This document shows, piece by piece, positions 1-8,155 of a DNA stretch of 64,000 nt. A program made the translations under genes and the position numbers. Under the pieces are notes generated by a model. It saw only the letters and a list, made by a program, of their open reading frames with translations. It did not search any database and was not told where the DNA came from. The stretch is from Clostridiales bacterium (GTDB lineage: Bacteria > Bacillota > Clostridia > Oscillospirales > UBA644): contig QAKR01000043.1 in NCBI GenBank assembly GCA_003343705.1, positions 27,833-91,832 of the forward strand, in the 5' to 3' direction. Position 1 is the first letter of the stretch. Each line of letters starts with the position of its first letter.

Positions 1-591
1 GAGAGTTTAAAAGTTGAAAACACTGTTAATGTTGCAGATGTTAACGAAGAGGATTTCCACCTTCCTTTTACAGGAAAGGAAACTGTCATAGAGATCCATG
101 ATAACACTCTTGTAACTACAGTTGCCAAAGAGTATACAGCAGAGGGACTTAACCTTTGCGCAGTTATCGAAAGGCATAAAAAAACAGGACAAAAAGGAAT
201 GGCTTTTGTTAAAGGGTTTAAAATAAAAAATGGAGCTATTGCACAAACAATAGGCCATGACAGCCACAATATTGTTGTTGTCGGAGACTGTGCAAAAAAC
301 ATGAACGCAGCTGTTCACGCATTGGGAACAGAAGGCGGGATAGTGGTTATAGAGGACGGCAAAATAGCGGCAAAGCTAACACTGGAAATTGCCGGTATAA
401 TGACGAAAAAGTCTCTTGAAGATGTTGCTCTGGGAAATTCAGAAATTATTAAAGCAGCAAAGCGTTTAAACCCGGAACTTACATCATCAAGATTAATGAT
501 TTTATCATTTATTTCTCTTATTGTCATACCAGAAATTAAACTTTGCGATAAAGGTCTCTTTGATGTTATTAACTGGAAATTTATTGAATAA
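1..591 (+). CDS. ade: Adenine deaminase, C-terminal part (5' end outside window)
   Basis: The frame is open from base 1 and yields about 196 residues, so the amidohydrolase barrel with its metal ligands lies upstream of the window. What remains is the adenine-deaminase-specific C-terminal domain, recognisable by the HDSHNI stretch near residue 87, the GGIVVIEDGKI segment, and the ending PEIKLCDKGLFDV, close to the usual terminus of the family. The full enzyme deaminates adenine to hypoxanthine and ammonia in purine salvage. It lies 12 bp upstream of a deacetylase gene and shortly before a nucleoside-importer operon, consistent with a purine-salvage neighbourhood. The family call is firm; only the N-terminal sequence is unknown. 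Confidence 0.9.
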   Translation, partial: ESLKVENTVNVADVNEEDFHLPFTGKETVIEIHDNTLVTTVAKEYTAEGLNLCAVIERHKKTGQKGMAFVKGFKIKNGAIAQTIGHDSHNIVVVGDCAKNMNAAVHALGTEGGIVVIEDGKIAAKLTLEIAGIMTKKSLEDVALGNSEIIKAAKRLNPELTSSRLMILSFISLIVIPEIKLCDKGLFDVINWKFIE

Positions 592-603
592 AGAGGGAAA
601 TTT

Positions 604-1299
604 ATGAAAATATTTACAATGAGTTATGATGACGGTATTCATCAGGACAAGAGGTTTATATCTCTACTTAAAAAATACGGTCTTCAATGTACGTTTAACA
701 TAAATTCGGGCCAACTCGGAGCGACTAATTGGTTTGATTTTCCCGACCGCCGTGTGGATCACATACGTTTTAAAGAAGAAGAGCTACCTATAATTTACAA
801 CGGATTTGAGATAGCGTGCCATACAAAAAACCATCCCTGTCTTGATGCTTGTGCTAAAGAAAAAGTAATTGATGAAGTGTTAGGTGATCAACAAAATCTT
901 GAACATATATTGGGTTGTAAAATCACAGGCATGGCATACCCTAACGGAAATTTTTACACAGAACAAACAATTCAGATAATATTAGAAAACACATCAATAC
1001 GTTACGCTCGTACTATTGCAGATACACTGTCTTTTGAATTCCCTAAACGTTTAATGGAATGGCATCCGACTTGTTATCATATCCGAGATGAAATTTTTGA
1101 ACTTGCAGAAAAATTTATAAAATTATCTCCGGAAGAAGATGCTCTTTTTTATTTATGGGGGCATTCTTACGAGTTTGATTTTACTGACGACGGATGGTCT
1201 CGAATAGAGAAATTCATGCAGCTTATATCAAACAGAAAAGACATTATTTATGCAACTAACCAAGGGGTCGTTGATCTTATGCAAAATTCACAAAAATGA
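604..1299 (+). CDS. Polysaccharide deacetylase (NodB-fold) family protein
   Basis: A 231-residue protein with the NodB motifs in order: SYDDG (residues 7-11, a variant of TFDDG), HTKNHP (73-78, the HxxxH metal site) and AYPNG (111-115). Members are metal-dependent carbohydrate-esterase-4 deacetylases. This one has no signal peptide or membrane segment, so it is probably cytoplasmic, unlike peptidoglycan deacetylases. The start is the ATG behind AGAGGGAAA. It follows the adenine deaminase gene by 12 bp and is probably co-transcribed with it. The substrate cannot be told from sequence; a small intracellular N-acetylated or formylated compound is one possibility. The family call is good and the function is open. 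Confidence 0.75.
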   Translation: MKIFTMSYDDGIHQDKRFISLLKKYGLQCTFNINSGQLGATNWFDFPDRRVDHIRFKEEELPIIYNGFEIACHTKNHPCLDACAKEKVIDEVLGDQQNLEHILGCKITGMAYPNGNFYTEQTIQIILENTSIRYARTIADTLSFEFPKRLMEWHPTCYHIRDEIFELAEKFIKLSPEEDALFYLWGHSYEFDFTDDGWSRIEKFMQLISNRKDIIYATNQGVVDLMQNSQK

Positions 1300-1371
1300 T
1301 AACTCTTTTACCATATTTATTTTAAATATAAATAAATAAGTTTTACATATATGAACAATTGCGGAAATGGC

Positions 1372-1400
1372 TTGACATACATATGTCTGTTTGATATAAT
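1372..1400 (+). promoter_or_regulatory. Sigma-A promoter of the nucleoside importer operon
   Basis: A perfect TTGACA (1372-1377) is separated by exactly 17 bp from a perfect TATAAT (1395-1400), ending 36 bp before the ATG of the lipoprotein gene. Both consensus hexamers at optimal spacing imply a strong vegetative promoter, in keeping with an abundantly expressed substrate-binding protein. Confidence 0.85.
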
Positions 1401-1436
1401 TCTTTATGTAAATTTTAATATGGAGGGATATCGAAA

Positions 1437-2693
1437 ATGTCCAAGAAAGTTATCGCACTTTTGCTCATGGCAATCATGTGCCTGAGCGTGTTTGCAGGCT
1501 GTAATAATGCTCCTGCAACAGACAACGGCGGCAGCGACTCCGACAAAGCATCTTTCAAAGTAGGCGCTATCTACATCACAAGCCAGAATGATACAGCAGG
1601 TTATACCTTCGCTCATCATTACGGCATCACAAAAGCAATGGAAAACCTGGGGCTGTCCAAAGACAATTTGTTTATCGTTGACAATGTTGCCGAAGACAAA
1701 ACACAGGTAAGCAACGCTATTGATACTTTAGCAGGCAAAGGTTGTAACATTATTTTCGGCATTAGCTTCGGTTACATTGAGGCTTTTGCAGAAGCAGCAG
1801 AGAAAGAAGAATACAAGGATATCATTTTCTCACACGCTACAGGTTATAAAGCAAACAAAACAAACTTTAACAACTATTTCGGAAGAATATATCAGGCAAG
1901 ATACCTTACAGGTGTTGCAGCCGGCCTTAAAGCTCTTGAGCTCAAAAACCCGAATATCGGTTACGTTGCAGCTTGGGGCACAGAATATGCAGAAACTTGC
2001 AGCGGTATAAACGCTTTCGCACTTGGTGTACAAGCTGTTTACCCTGAAGCAATCGTTCATGTAAACAAAATCAGCACATGGGGCGATGAAGCCAAAGAAA
2101 AACAAGCTGCAGAAGCTCTTATCGACACATACAACTGCTGCGTTATAGCACAGCATTGTGACAGCGCACAACCTCAGAAGGTTGCAGAAGCAAGAGGAGT
2201 GTTCTCTTGTGGTTACAACTCTGACATGACAGCAGAATCACCCAAGGCTCAACTTACATCAGCTATTTGGAACTGGCCGGTTTATTACCAAACAGCTATC
2301 GAAGCTGCTAAGAAAGATCCTGCTAATTTCATGACTAATGTAGGCATTTACTACGGTGGTCTTAAAGAGAACTTTGTAGGTATCTCTCCTGTTACAGCTA
2401 ACTGCGCAGCAGGTACAAAAGAAATCCTTGAAAAGGTTTCTGCGATGATAACGTCCGGTGATTGGGATGTATTCCAAGGTACTAAACTCTCAATTTCACA
2501 AGACGGAACTATCACAAAGACAACTGCTGCAACTCTTGACAACAAAGATGCAACAGTTATAGCAGAAGACGGAACTATGTTCTGCTATGTAAACAATGCT
2601 CTTGCAAGCTCTAATGAGTTCGGTGCATTTGAACATGACGCTGTTATAAAGGGTTCAATGAACTATTTTGTAAAAGGCGTTGTTGAAGGCTAA
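1437..2693 (+). CDS. BMP-family (Med/TmpC-like) nucleoside-binding lipoprotein
   Basis: A 418-residue ABC-transporter substrate-binding lipoprotein. Residues 1-22 form a lipoprotein signal peptide with a lipobox ending FAGC (Cys22), followed by a flexible Ser/Asp/Gly linker. The body matches the basic-membrane-protein family (PnrA/TmpC/BmpA/NupN), with an early fold segment giving GAIYITSQNDTAGYTF and later IGYVAAWG. Known members capture purine or other nucleosides outside the membrane and pass them to a Nup-type permease. The start has AUG behind GGAGGG. It is followed by an ATPase and two permeases on the same strand, the usual order of B. subtilis nupNOPQ (yufNOPQ). Nucleoside specificity is inferred from the family and the adjacent adenine deaminase. 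Confidence 0.88.
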   Translation: MSKKVIALLLMAIMCLSVFAGCNNAPATDNGGSDSDKASFKVGAIYITSQNDTAGYTFAHHYGITKAMENLGLSKDNLFIVDNVAEDKTQVSNAIDTLAGKGCNIIFGISFGYIEAFAEAAEKEEYKDIIFSHATGYKANKTNFNNYFGRIYQARYLTGVAAGLKALELKNPNIGYVAAWGTEYAETCSGINAFALGVQAVYPEAIVHVNKISTWGDEAKEKQAAEALIDTYNCCVIAQHCDSAQPQKVAEARGVFSCGYNSDMTAESPKAQLTSAIWNWPVYYQTAIEAAKKDPANFMTNVGIYYGGLKENFVGISPVTANCAAGTKEILEKVSAMITSGDWDVFQGTKLSISQDGTITKTTAATLDNKDATVIAEDGTMFCYVNNALASSNEFGAFEHDAVIKGSMNYFVKGVVEG

Positions 2694-2714
2694 ACATAAA
2701 CTAACAATTTATCG

Positions 2715-2751
2715 ATTGCCGCCCCAAAATTTTAAATTTCGGGGCGGCAAT
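2715..2751 (+). terminator. Intercistronic stem-loop between importer lipoprotein and ATPase genes
   Basis: An 11-bp GC-rich inverted repeat (arms 2715-2725 and 2741-2751, core GCCGCCCC/GGGGCGGC) with an AT-rich loop. No U-tract follows, so it is more likely an mRNA-stabilising or partial-attenuation hairpin than a full terminator. Such hairpins after binding-protein genes are a known way to keep the binding protein in excess over the membrane components. Confidence 0.6.
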
Positions 2752-2772
2752 TAACAGTAAGGGAGTGCAAAC

Positions 2773-4344
2773 ATGTCAGAATACGCAATCGAGCTTCGAA
2801 ACATAACAAAAACATTCGGGTCCGTTATTGCAAACAAGAATATAAACCTAAACGTAAAGCCGGGTGAAATTCTTGCTCTTCTCGGTGAAAACGGTTCGGG
2901 TAAAACTACGCTTATGAATATGCTTTCCGGAATTTATAAGCCGGACGGCGGTCAGATATTTGTAAACGGCAGAGAGGTTTCCATAACCTCCCCTGAAGAT
3001 TCGAAAAAATTAGGCATAGGTATGGTGCATCAGCATTTTAAGCTTGTTGACGTATTCTCAGCAGCAGACAATATTTGTTTGGGTGATGAAAAAGGATCTC
3101 TGTTTCTCTCGAAAAAAAGATATAAAAAAATAAATGATATTGCGAAAAATTTTAGGTTTGATATTGACAGTAGAAAACTTGTAGTGAATATGTCTGTAAG
3201 TGAAAAGCAGACGCTTGAAATAATTAAAGTTCTTTATTACGGCGCAAAAGTTATCATTCTTGACGAACCTACGGCCGTTTTAACCGTACAGGAAACACAA
3301 AAGCTTTTTGATGTTTTACGTAAAATGAAAGCCGACGGTCACTCAATTGTTATCATAACTCATAAACTTAATGAAGTTATGGAAATCAGTGATCGCGTGA
3401 CGGTCTTACGCAAAGGCGAATATATTGACACAGTTAGAACAAGTGAAACAAACGAACAACAGCTCACAGAACTTATGGTGGGCAGAAAAATTGATCTTAA
3501 CATTGAACGTCCCGAAACGGAAAAGAATATTCCGCTTCTTGAAATAAGAAACCTCACCGTTAAAGACGATGAAAACAATTTGGCAATAGACGACCTCAGC
3601 TTTTATATCCGCGGAGGTGAAATCCTTGGCGTTGCCGGAATTGCCGGTTGCGGGCAAAAAGAACTTTGCGAAGCAATTGCTGGGCTTAGGCCGATAGTAT
3701 GCGGGAAACTTATGCATAAAGGCGAAAGTATTGTCGGGTTGTCTCCGCAAAACATTATTGAAAAAGGCATTTCCATGAGCTTTATTCCTGAGGACAGACT
3801 CGGAATGGGGCTTTCTCCTTCTCTTTCAATAACTGATAATATGCTTTTAAAAAATTATTCAACTCTTTCACCATGGTACAATCCGTTTATTAATCGCAAA
3901 AAAGGCCGTGAAGATGCAAAACGCGTAATAAAAGATCTTTCAATAGATACTCCTTCGACAGAAACACCGGTTCGTAAACTCTCCGGCGGTAATGTTCAAA
4001 AAGTTCTTTTAGGTCGTGAAATAAAAGCTGGCCCCAACGTAATTGTAACGGCATACCCTGTTCGAGGGCTTGATATTAACTCTTCTTATGCAATATATAA
4101 CATTCTTAACGAACAGAAAAAAAGTGGTGTAGGAATTTTATATGTAGGCGAAGACTTGGATGTAATGCTTGAACTTTGCGATAAAATAATGGTTCTTTGT
4201 CATGGGAAAATGATGGGTGTAGTAAATTCATACAACACAACAAAAGAAATGCTCGGTCTTATGATGACTGGTACGGTCATAACCCCCAACATTGAGGGTA
4301 AAACCCCTGGTATAGCAAAAGACAGTAATATAAAGGAGGTCTGA
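2773..4344 (+). CDS. Nucleoside ABC importer ATPase with two ABC domains
   Basis: A 523-residue protein with two fused nucleotide-binding domains, the NupO/YufO (RbsA-like) arrangement. Domain 1 has Walker A GENGSGKTT (38-46), Q-loop HQHF (86-89), a signature-position MSVSEKQ (140-146) and Walker B IILDEPTA (161-168). Domain 2 has the degenerate Walker A GIAGCGQKEL, a good LSGGNVQK signature, and TAYPVRGLD where DEP would normally lie, so its own hydrolytic site lacks the catalytic acidic residues. This asymmetry is common in the family (often AAQP) and implies one competent and one structural ATP site. The stop codon overlaps the next start (TGATG) and a strong AAAGGAGG lies in its last codons, so translation is coupled. 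Confidence 0.9.
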   Translation: MSEYAIELRNITKTFGSVIANKNINLNVKPGEILALLGENGSGKTTLMNMLSGIYKPDGGQIFVNGREVSITSPEDSKKLGIGMVHQHFKLVDVFSAADNICLGDEKGSLFLSKKRYKKINDIAKNFRFDIDSRKLVVNMSVSEKQTLEIIKVLYYGAKVIILDEPTAVLTVQETQKLFDVLRKMKADGHSIVIITHKLNEVMEISDRVTVLRKGEYIDTVRTSETNEQQLTELMVGRKIDLNIERPETEKNIPLLEIRNLTVKDDENNLAIDDLSFYIRGGEILGVAGIAGCGQKELCEAIAGLRPIVCGKLMHKGESIVGLSPQNIIEKGISMSFIPEDRLGMGLSPSLSITDNMLLKNYSTLSPWYNPFINRKKGREDAKRVIKDLSIDTPSTETPVRKLSGGNVQKVLLGREIKAGPNVIVTAYPVRGLDINSSYAIYNILNEQKKSGVGILYVGEDLDVMLELCDKIMVLCHGKMMGVVNSYNTTKEMLGLMMTGTVITPNIEGKTPGIAKDSNIKEV

Positions 4345-5474
4345 TGATGAAAACAAAACAACCGCTTATACGAGTCGTAAGAAGAACAGACTTTCCTCTT
4401 TGGGCAACAATTTTAATTTATATTGGTGCAATAATAGTTGCCCTTAGTATCGGAGCATTACTTTTAATGGCAATAAAAGTTAATCCTACTGCTTATTATA
4501 AAGATATGTTTACTATAGGAGCTCTTGGAAATCGTTTTGCATATAAAAACTTTGAAGGGCTTATAAAATTATTTGTCCCGCTTTTAATAACTTCACTTGC
4601 ACTTTCACTGGCATTTAAAATGAAGTTTTGGAACATCGGCGGTGAAGGGCAATTTATAATGGGAGCTATTTCAGCATCTACAGTTGCTCTTATTTTAGGA
4701 AATACGCTTCCTTCAGGGCTTGTTTTGATTTTAATGGCATTATGCGGTGCACTTTCTGCCGGAATTTATGGGCTCTTGGTTGCCTGCCTTAAGGTGAAAT
4801 GGGGCACAAATGAAACGCTTTTAACTCTTATGTTAAACTATATAGCACTTTATATTTTAAGGTTTTTCGGAGAAACAAAAGCAGATTGGAACTTCTTTTT
4901 AAGCACCGACAGTGAACGCCCTGTTTTTGCGACATTCCCTGAAGGGGCATGGATGTATACAATAAAAATAGGAAAATTCTCACTTAACATTACACTTATA
5001 ATTGCACTGTTACTTTGTGTGTTTTTATATATTTACCTTAAAAAAACAAAACACGGTTATGAAATATCTGTTGTTGGCGACAGCCCGAGTACAGCAAAAT
5101 ATGCAGGCATGAAAGTCGGCCGAATAGTAATGCGTACAATGTTCTTTTCTGCATCACTCATCGGATTAGCCGGAGCGTTTTATGTTTCAACATCCCATAC
5201 ATTATCAACTTCAGTTACAAACAACGTAGGATGGACGGGAATAATAGTTGCATGGCTTTCAAGGCTTAGTCCTATAGGAATATTTGTAACATCAATTTTA
5301 ATAAGTATACTTCGGTTCGGATGCCAAATAGCCGCAACAAACTTCCCTGTAATCGATTCAAACTTTGCAGACTTATTACAAGGAATAATATTATTCGTTG
5401 TTCTTATGGCAGACTTCCTGACACGCTTTAAAATAGTATTTCGCCAAAAGCAGATTAAGGAGGTTCAAGACTGA
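4344..5474 (+). CDS. Nucleoside ABC importer permease 1 (NupP/YufP type)
   Basis: A 376-residue polytopic membrane protein of the branched-chain-amino-acid/RbsC-like permease fold (BPD_transp_2). It has a characteristic cytoplasmic GGEGQFIMGAI stretch near residue 100 and GDSPSTAKYAGM near 250, the NupP-type counterpart of the ENPxAAxxxG coupling region that contacts the ATPase. About ten hydrophobic segments are visible. It starts at 4344 inside the ATPase stop codon with a strong Shine-Dalgarno; a second ATG immediately follows at 4347. It forms the translocation channel with the next gene product. Confidence 0.88.
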   Translation: MMKTKQPLIRVVRRTDFPLWATILIYIGAIIVALSIGALLLMAIKVNPTAYYKDMFTIGALGNRFAYKNFEGLIKLFVPLLITSLALSLAFKMKFWNIGGEGQFIMGAISASTVALILGNTLPSGLVLILMALCGALSAGIYGLLVACLKVKWGTNETLLTLMLNYIALYILRFFGETKADWNFFLSTDSERPVFATFPEGAWMYTIKIGKFSLNITLIIALLLCVFLYIYLKKTKHGYEISVVGDSPSTAKYAGMKVGRIVMRTMFFSASLIGLAGAFYVSTSHTLSTSVTNNVGWTGIIVAWLSRLSPIGIFVTSILISILRFGCQIAATNFPVIDSNFADLLQGIILFVVLMADFLTRFKIVFRQKQIKEVQD

Positions 5475-6478
5475 TGGATATGCAGATTGATGCTTTAAAT
5501 GTTGTAACCATGTTTTTATTCAACATAATTGTATACAACATAATCCTTTTATACGGCACCGTTGGTGAAATAATTACTGAAAAAGCTGGTAGCCTTAACC
5601 TGGGTGTTGAAGGAACAATGGCTGTAGGGGCTATTAGCGGATACCTTATGGGTTGCTATACAAACAGCATGCTTGTAGGTGTGTTGTTTTCCGTCATTTC
5701 AGCAGGGTTATGCGGATTATTGTTCGCATTTTTAACAGTTACGCTTCAAGCGAACCAGAATGTTACAGGCCTAACGATCTCGACTTTCGGTGTCGGCCTT
5801 TACTTCTTTATTGGCAAAGGTTTCGGCGAAAACTTCCCTGTTATTTCAGATTACCCTGCTATTAAGGCAGGAGCAGGGCAAATACACATCCCGTTTTTAA
5901 GCGACATCCCTGTAATAGGTAAAGTTATATTTTCTCAAAATATCCTTGTTTATTTGGGAATTGCAATAGCACTGCTTGCTTGGGCATATCTTAAATATAC
6001 AAAAGCAGGGCTTTGTGTACGTTCTATAGGTGAAAATCCGGCAGCTGCAGACAGTATGGGTGTAAACATAACATTATATAAATATATTCACTTAGTAATC
6101 GGTTCTGCAATAATGGGTATAGGCGGTTATTATATGGGCCTTGTAATGGGCGGAAGTTTTGAAGGTAGCAATTGCTGGACCGGGGGGTATGGCTGGATAG
6201 CTATAGCACTTGTTATATTTGCAAGTTGGAATCCAGCAAAAGCTATTCTGGGAACGATAATATTCGGGTTCTTTAATACGCTTCAGATTTACAGCGGCTC
6301 TCTTGCGGATGCTTTCCCGGGATTTCTAGGTTGGCTACGTGATGTACCCGCACAGTTTTACTCGGCATTACCGTTTTTAATTACTGCAATTGTCCTGGTT
6401 GTAGAATCCATGCGTAAAAAGAAAAATAAAAATGAGCCTTCTGCAATAGGCGTTAATTATTACCGCGAGGACAGATAA
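5474..6478 (+). CDS. Nucleoside ABC importer permease 2 (NupQ/YufQ type)
   Basis: A 334-residue polytopic permease, the shorter partner of the preceding one, with LNLGVEGTMAVGAI (about 42-55) and the coupling motif GENPAAADSMGV (about 187-198) typical of NupQ proteins. The ATG overlaps the preceding TGA by one base and is preceded by AAGGAGG, so translation is coupled. It completes the lipoprotein-ATPase-permease-permease importer. Two stem-loops follow the stop. The assignment to the family is strong; the exact nucleoside is unknown. Confidence 0.88.
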   Translation: MDMQIDALNVVTMFLFNIIVYNIILLYGTVGEIITEKAGSLNLGVEGTMAVGAISGYLMGCYTNSMLVGVLFSVISAGLCGLLFAFLTVTLQANQNVTGLTISTFGVGLYFFIGKGFGENFPVISDYPAIKAGAGQIHIPFLSDIPVIGKVIFSQNILVYLGIAIALLAWAYLKYTKAGLCVRSIGENPAAADSMGVNITLYKYIHLVIGSAIMGIGGYYMGLVMGGSFEGSNCWTGGYGWIAIALVIFASWNPAKAILGTIIFGFFNTLQIYSGSLADAFPGFLGWLRDVPAQFYSALPFLITAIVLVVESMRKKKNKNEPSAIGVNYYREDR

Positions 6479-6496
6479 CAATTTCTTATATTTCAT

Positions 6497-6535
6497 GAAG
6501 ATGCTGAAGGTGCGTAACGCACCTTCAGCATCTTC
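6497..6535. terminator. Long perfect hairpin after the importer operon
   Basis: An 18-bp perfect inverted repeat (arms 6497-6514 and 6518-6535) with a TAA loop, 19 bp after the last permease stop. No U-run follows directly, so it may protect the mRNA 3' end or act together with the AT-rich terminator at 6560-6591. Confidence 0.7.
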
Positions 6536-6559
6536 TATATCGCAATATTGTTATTTATG

Positions 6560-6591
6560 TACAACATATACCTACATATGTTGTATTTTTT
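6560..6591 (+). terminator. AT-rich intrinsic terminator
   Basis: A 10-bp inverted repeat TACAACATAT/ATATGTTGTA (6560-6569 and 6576-6585) is followed directly by a run of six T (to about 6591). Placed behind the first hairpin, it is the likely true end of the importer transcript. Confidence 0.6.
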
Positions 6592-6733
6592 ATAGCCATT
6601 TTACCAATTGAAATGTTTTATAAAAAGAAGTATGCTATTTTTATAAACAGCATATAATTTTTTAATTACTATGTAAGGCTAATATAAAACCATATAATAT
6701 TATGTAAAACATTAATTTTAGGGAGGGAATTTA

Positions 6734-7810
6734 ATGAGCAAAATTTTAAAAGCACTTTCTTTTGTGTTGATTTTTGTTTTATTTATCAACACATTGATTT
6801 TTTCGTTATCTGCAGAAGAGGAGGTTACAGAATGGAATTATTATAACAGTATTATTGTTTCTGTCACAGTCCATGGGCAAAAAATTTTTACCCCGGAAAA
6901 TTTTTCGGAAGTGGATTGCACAAAAGCCCTTGTAATAGAAAAAGATGTCAGTGAAATATCCAAATATAAAATGATACTTATTTTAAATCAGGTTTATACT
7001 GATGAAGAAATTGAAGCTACAGTAAGTGCCATAAAATTAAATCCAATCGTTACCTCAGCCGAAAGGAATTATTATGCTCCTTTTGAATCCACAATAGAAC
7101 TTAATGAATCTCAGTTAAAATTAAAAGTAGGCGAAAAGTTTGATTTAAAAATTACTAAAAATAATTTTTGTTATAACGATAGAATAGGTAATGATTTGAT
7201 GATAGTTTTAGATCCTCAAATTTATGATATCAGCCAAATTAAAGACGATAGCTTCTCTGAACAGGGCGTAACAATTAAATATCTAGAGGCAATTGATGTG
7301 AAGCCGTCTGATCCACTGTTTCTTGAAGTTAACCAATTATCGGATGCTGCAACTATAGAAGCCATGAATAACCTTTCACAGTTACCTGGTGTAATATATG
7401 TTGATTTTGAACCGGTCTGTGGATGTTGGCAAACAGAAGTATGGAAGACAAGCGATGAAAGCACCGTAAATTTCACTGAAGATCTTTCTTCTGATGAAAA
7501 AAAAGATATCATTGGTAAAACAGTAACGATTGAGGGATTAAAGACAGGGACAGCGGAAATTTCAGTAATACGGGAGGGGACGTCTATCGAGCATATTGAG
7601 GCAAGCTGCACTGTCACCGTCTATCTGCCGGGTGATCTGACCAACGACGGAAAAGTTACACTGCCAGACGCCATGACTCTATTCAAATATATTGCGGGGA
7701 AAATAACGCTTGAAAAAAGTCAGACTTATGCAGCAGATATGAATGAAGACAATGAAATTCGCCTTGACGATGCAATGCGGTTATTTAAATATATTTCAGG
7801 AAAAAAATAG
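6734..7810 (+). CDS. Secreted dockerin protein, paralog A (novel N-terminal modules)
   Basis: A 358-residue exported protein with a signal peptide at residues 1-27 (hydrophobic core 9-25). Residues 61-112 form a beta-alpha-beta module resembling the inhibitor-I9/protease-propeptide fold (ILILNQ, helix around EEIEATVSAI, NPIVTSAERN). Residues 122-141 and 236-297 look like the outer strands of a bacterial Ig-like (BIG2) domain, interrupted by a second module (about 151-226, with LEVNQ, helix, LPGVIYVDF). Residues 299-358 are a type I dockerin with two calcium segments (DLTNDGKVTLPD; DMNEDNEIRLDD), each followed by a hydrophobic helix. No catalytic domain is recognisable. The start has GGGAGGG 7 bp upstream. 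Its paralog follows at 8156. The dockerin is secure; function is unknown. Confidence 0.8.
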   Translation: MSKILKALSFVLIFVLFINTLIFSLSAEEEVTEWNYYNSIIVSVTVHGQKIFTPENFSEVDCTKALVIEKDVSEISKYKMILILNQVYTDEEIEATVSAIKLNPIVTSAERNYYAPFESTIELNESQLKLKVGEKFDLKITKNNFCYNDRIGNDLMIVLDPQIYDISQIKDDSFSEQGVTIKYLEAIDVKPSDPLFLEVNQLSDAATIEAMNNLSQLPGVIYVDFEPVCGCWQTEVWKTSDESTVNFTEDLSSDEKKDIIGKTVTIEGLKTGTAEISVIREGTSIEHIEASCTVTVYLPGDLTNDGKVTLPDAMTLFKYIAGKITLEKSQTYAADMNEDNEIRLDDAMRLFKYISGKK

Positions 7811-8155
7811 TTAATAATAAATATTTTATTCCTATCTTCGGACAGTATCTTTTTATTTTGTATATCACTAAACGTATATATATTATTTTCTTTTTATAAA
7901 ATTTTTTCACAGCTAGTAAATAATATGATTATCTGTAGCTGTATCTTGAATATTAATGGGTTTAACAATGTATACAAATATACTATATCTTATTTATTTG
8001 CTTATTGACATATCATAAAATAAATCGTATCATAATATTATAAGTAAGTAAATATTTACCATATAGTTAATCTTACCGTTTTTTATTTGTTAAATAATCA
8101 TAGAAGGGATAGGCTTAATATCGTATTATAAGCATAAATTACAGGAGAAAGATTT
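7811..8155. other. AT-rich intergenic region between dockerin paralogs
   Basis: About 345 bp without a credible gene. I see no clear terminator hairpin. The only recognisable element is the promoter-like TTGACA at 8005 described separately; the rest is low-complexity A/T sequence. Confidence 0.5.
8005..8033 (+). promoter_or_regulatory. Candidate promoter of dockerin paralog B
   Basis: TTGACA at 8005-8010 and TATCAT at 8028-8033 with 17-bp spacing, about 120 bp before the ATG. The -35 is perfect and the -10 differs from consensus at two positions. This would give paralog B its own transcript with a long leader. Confidence 0.5.
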
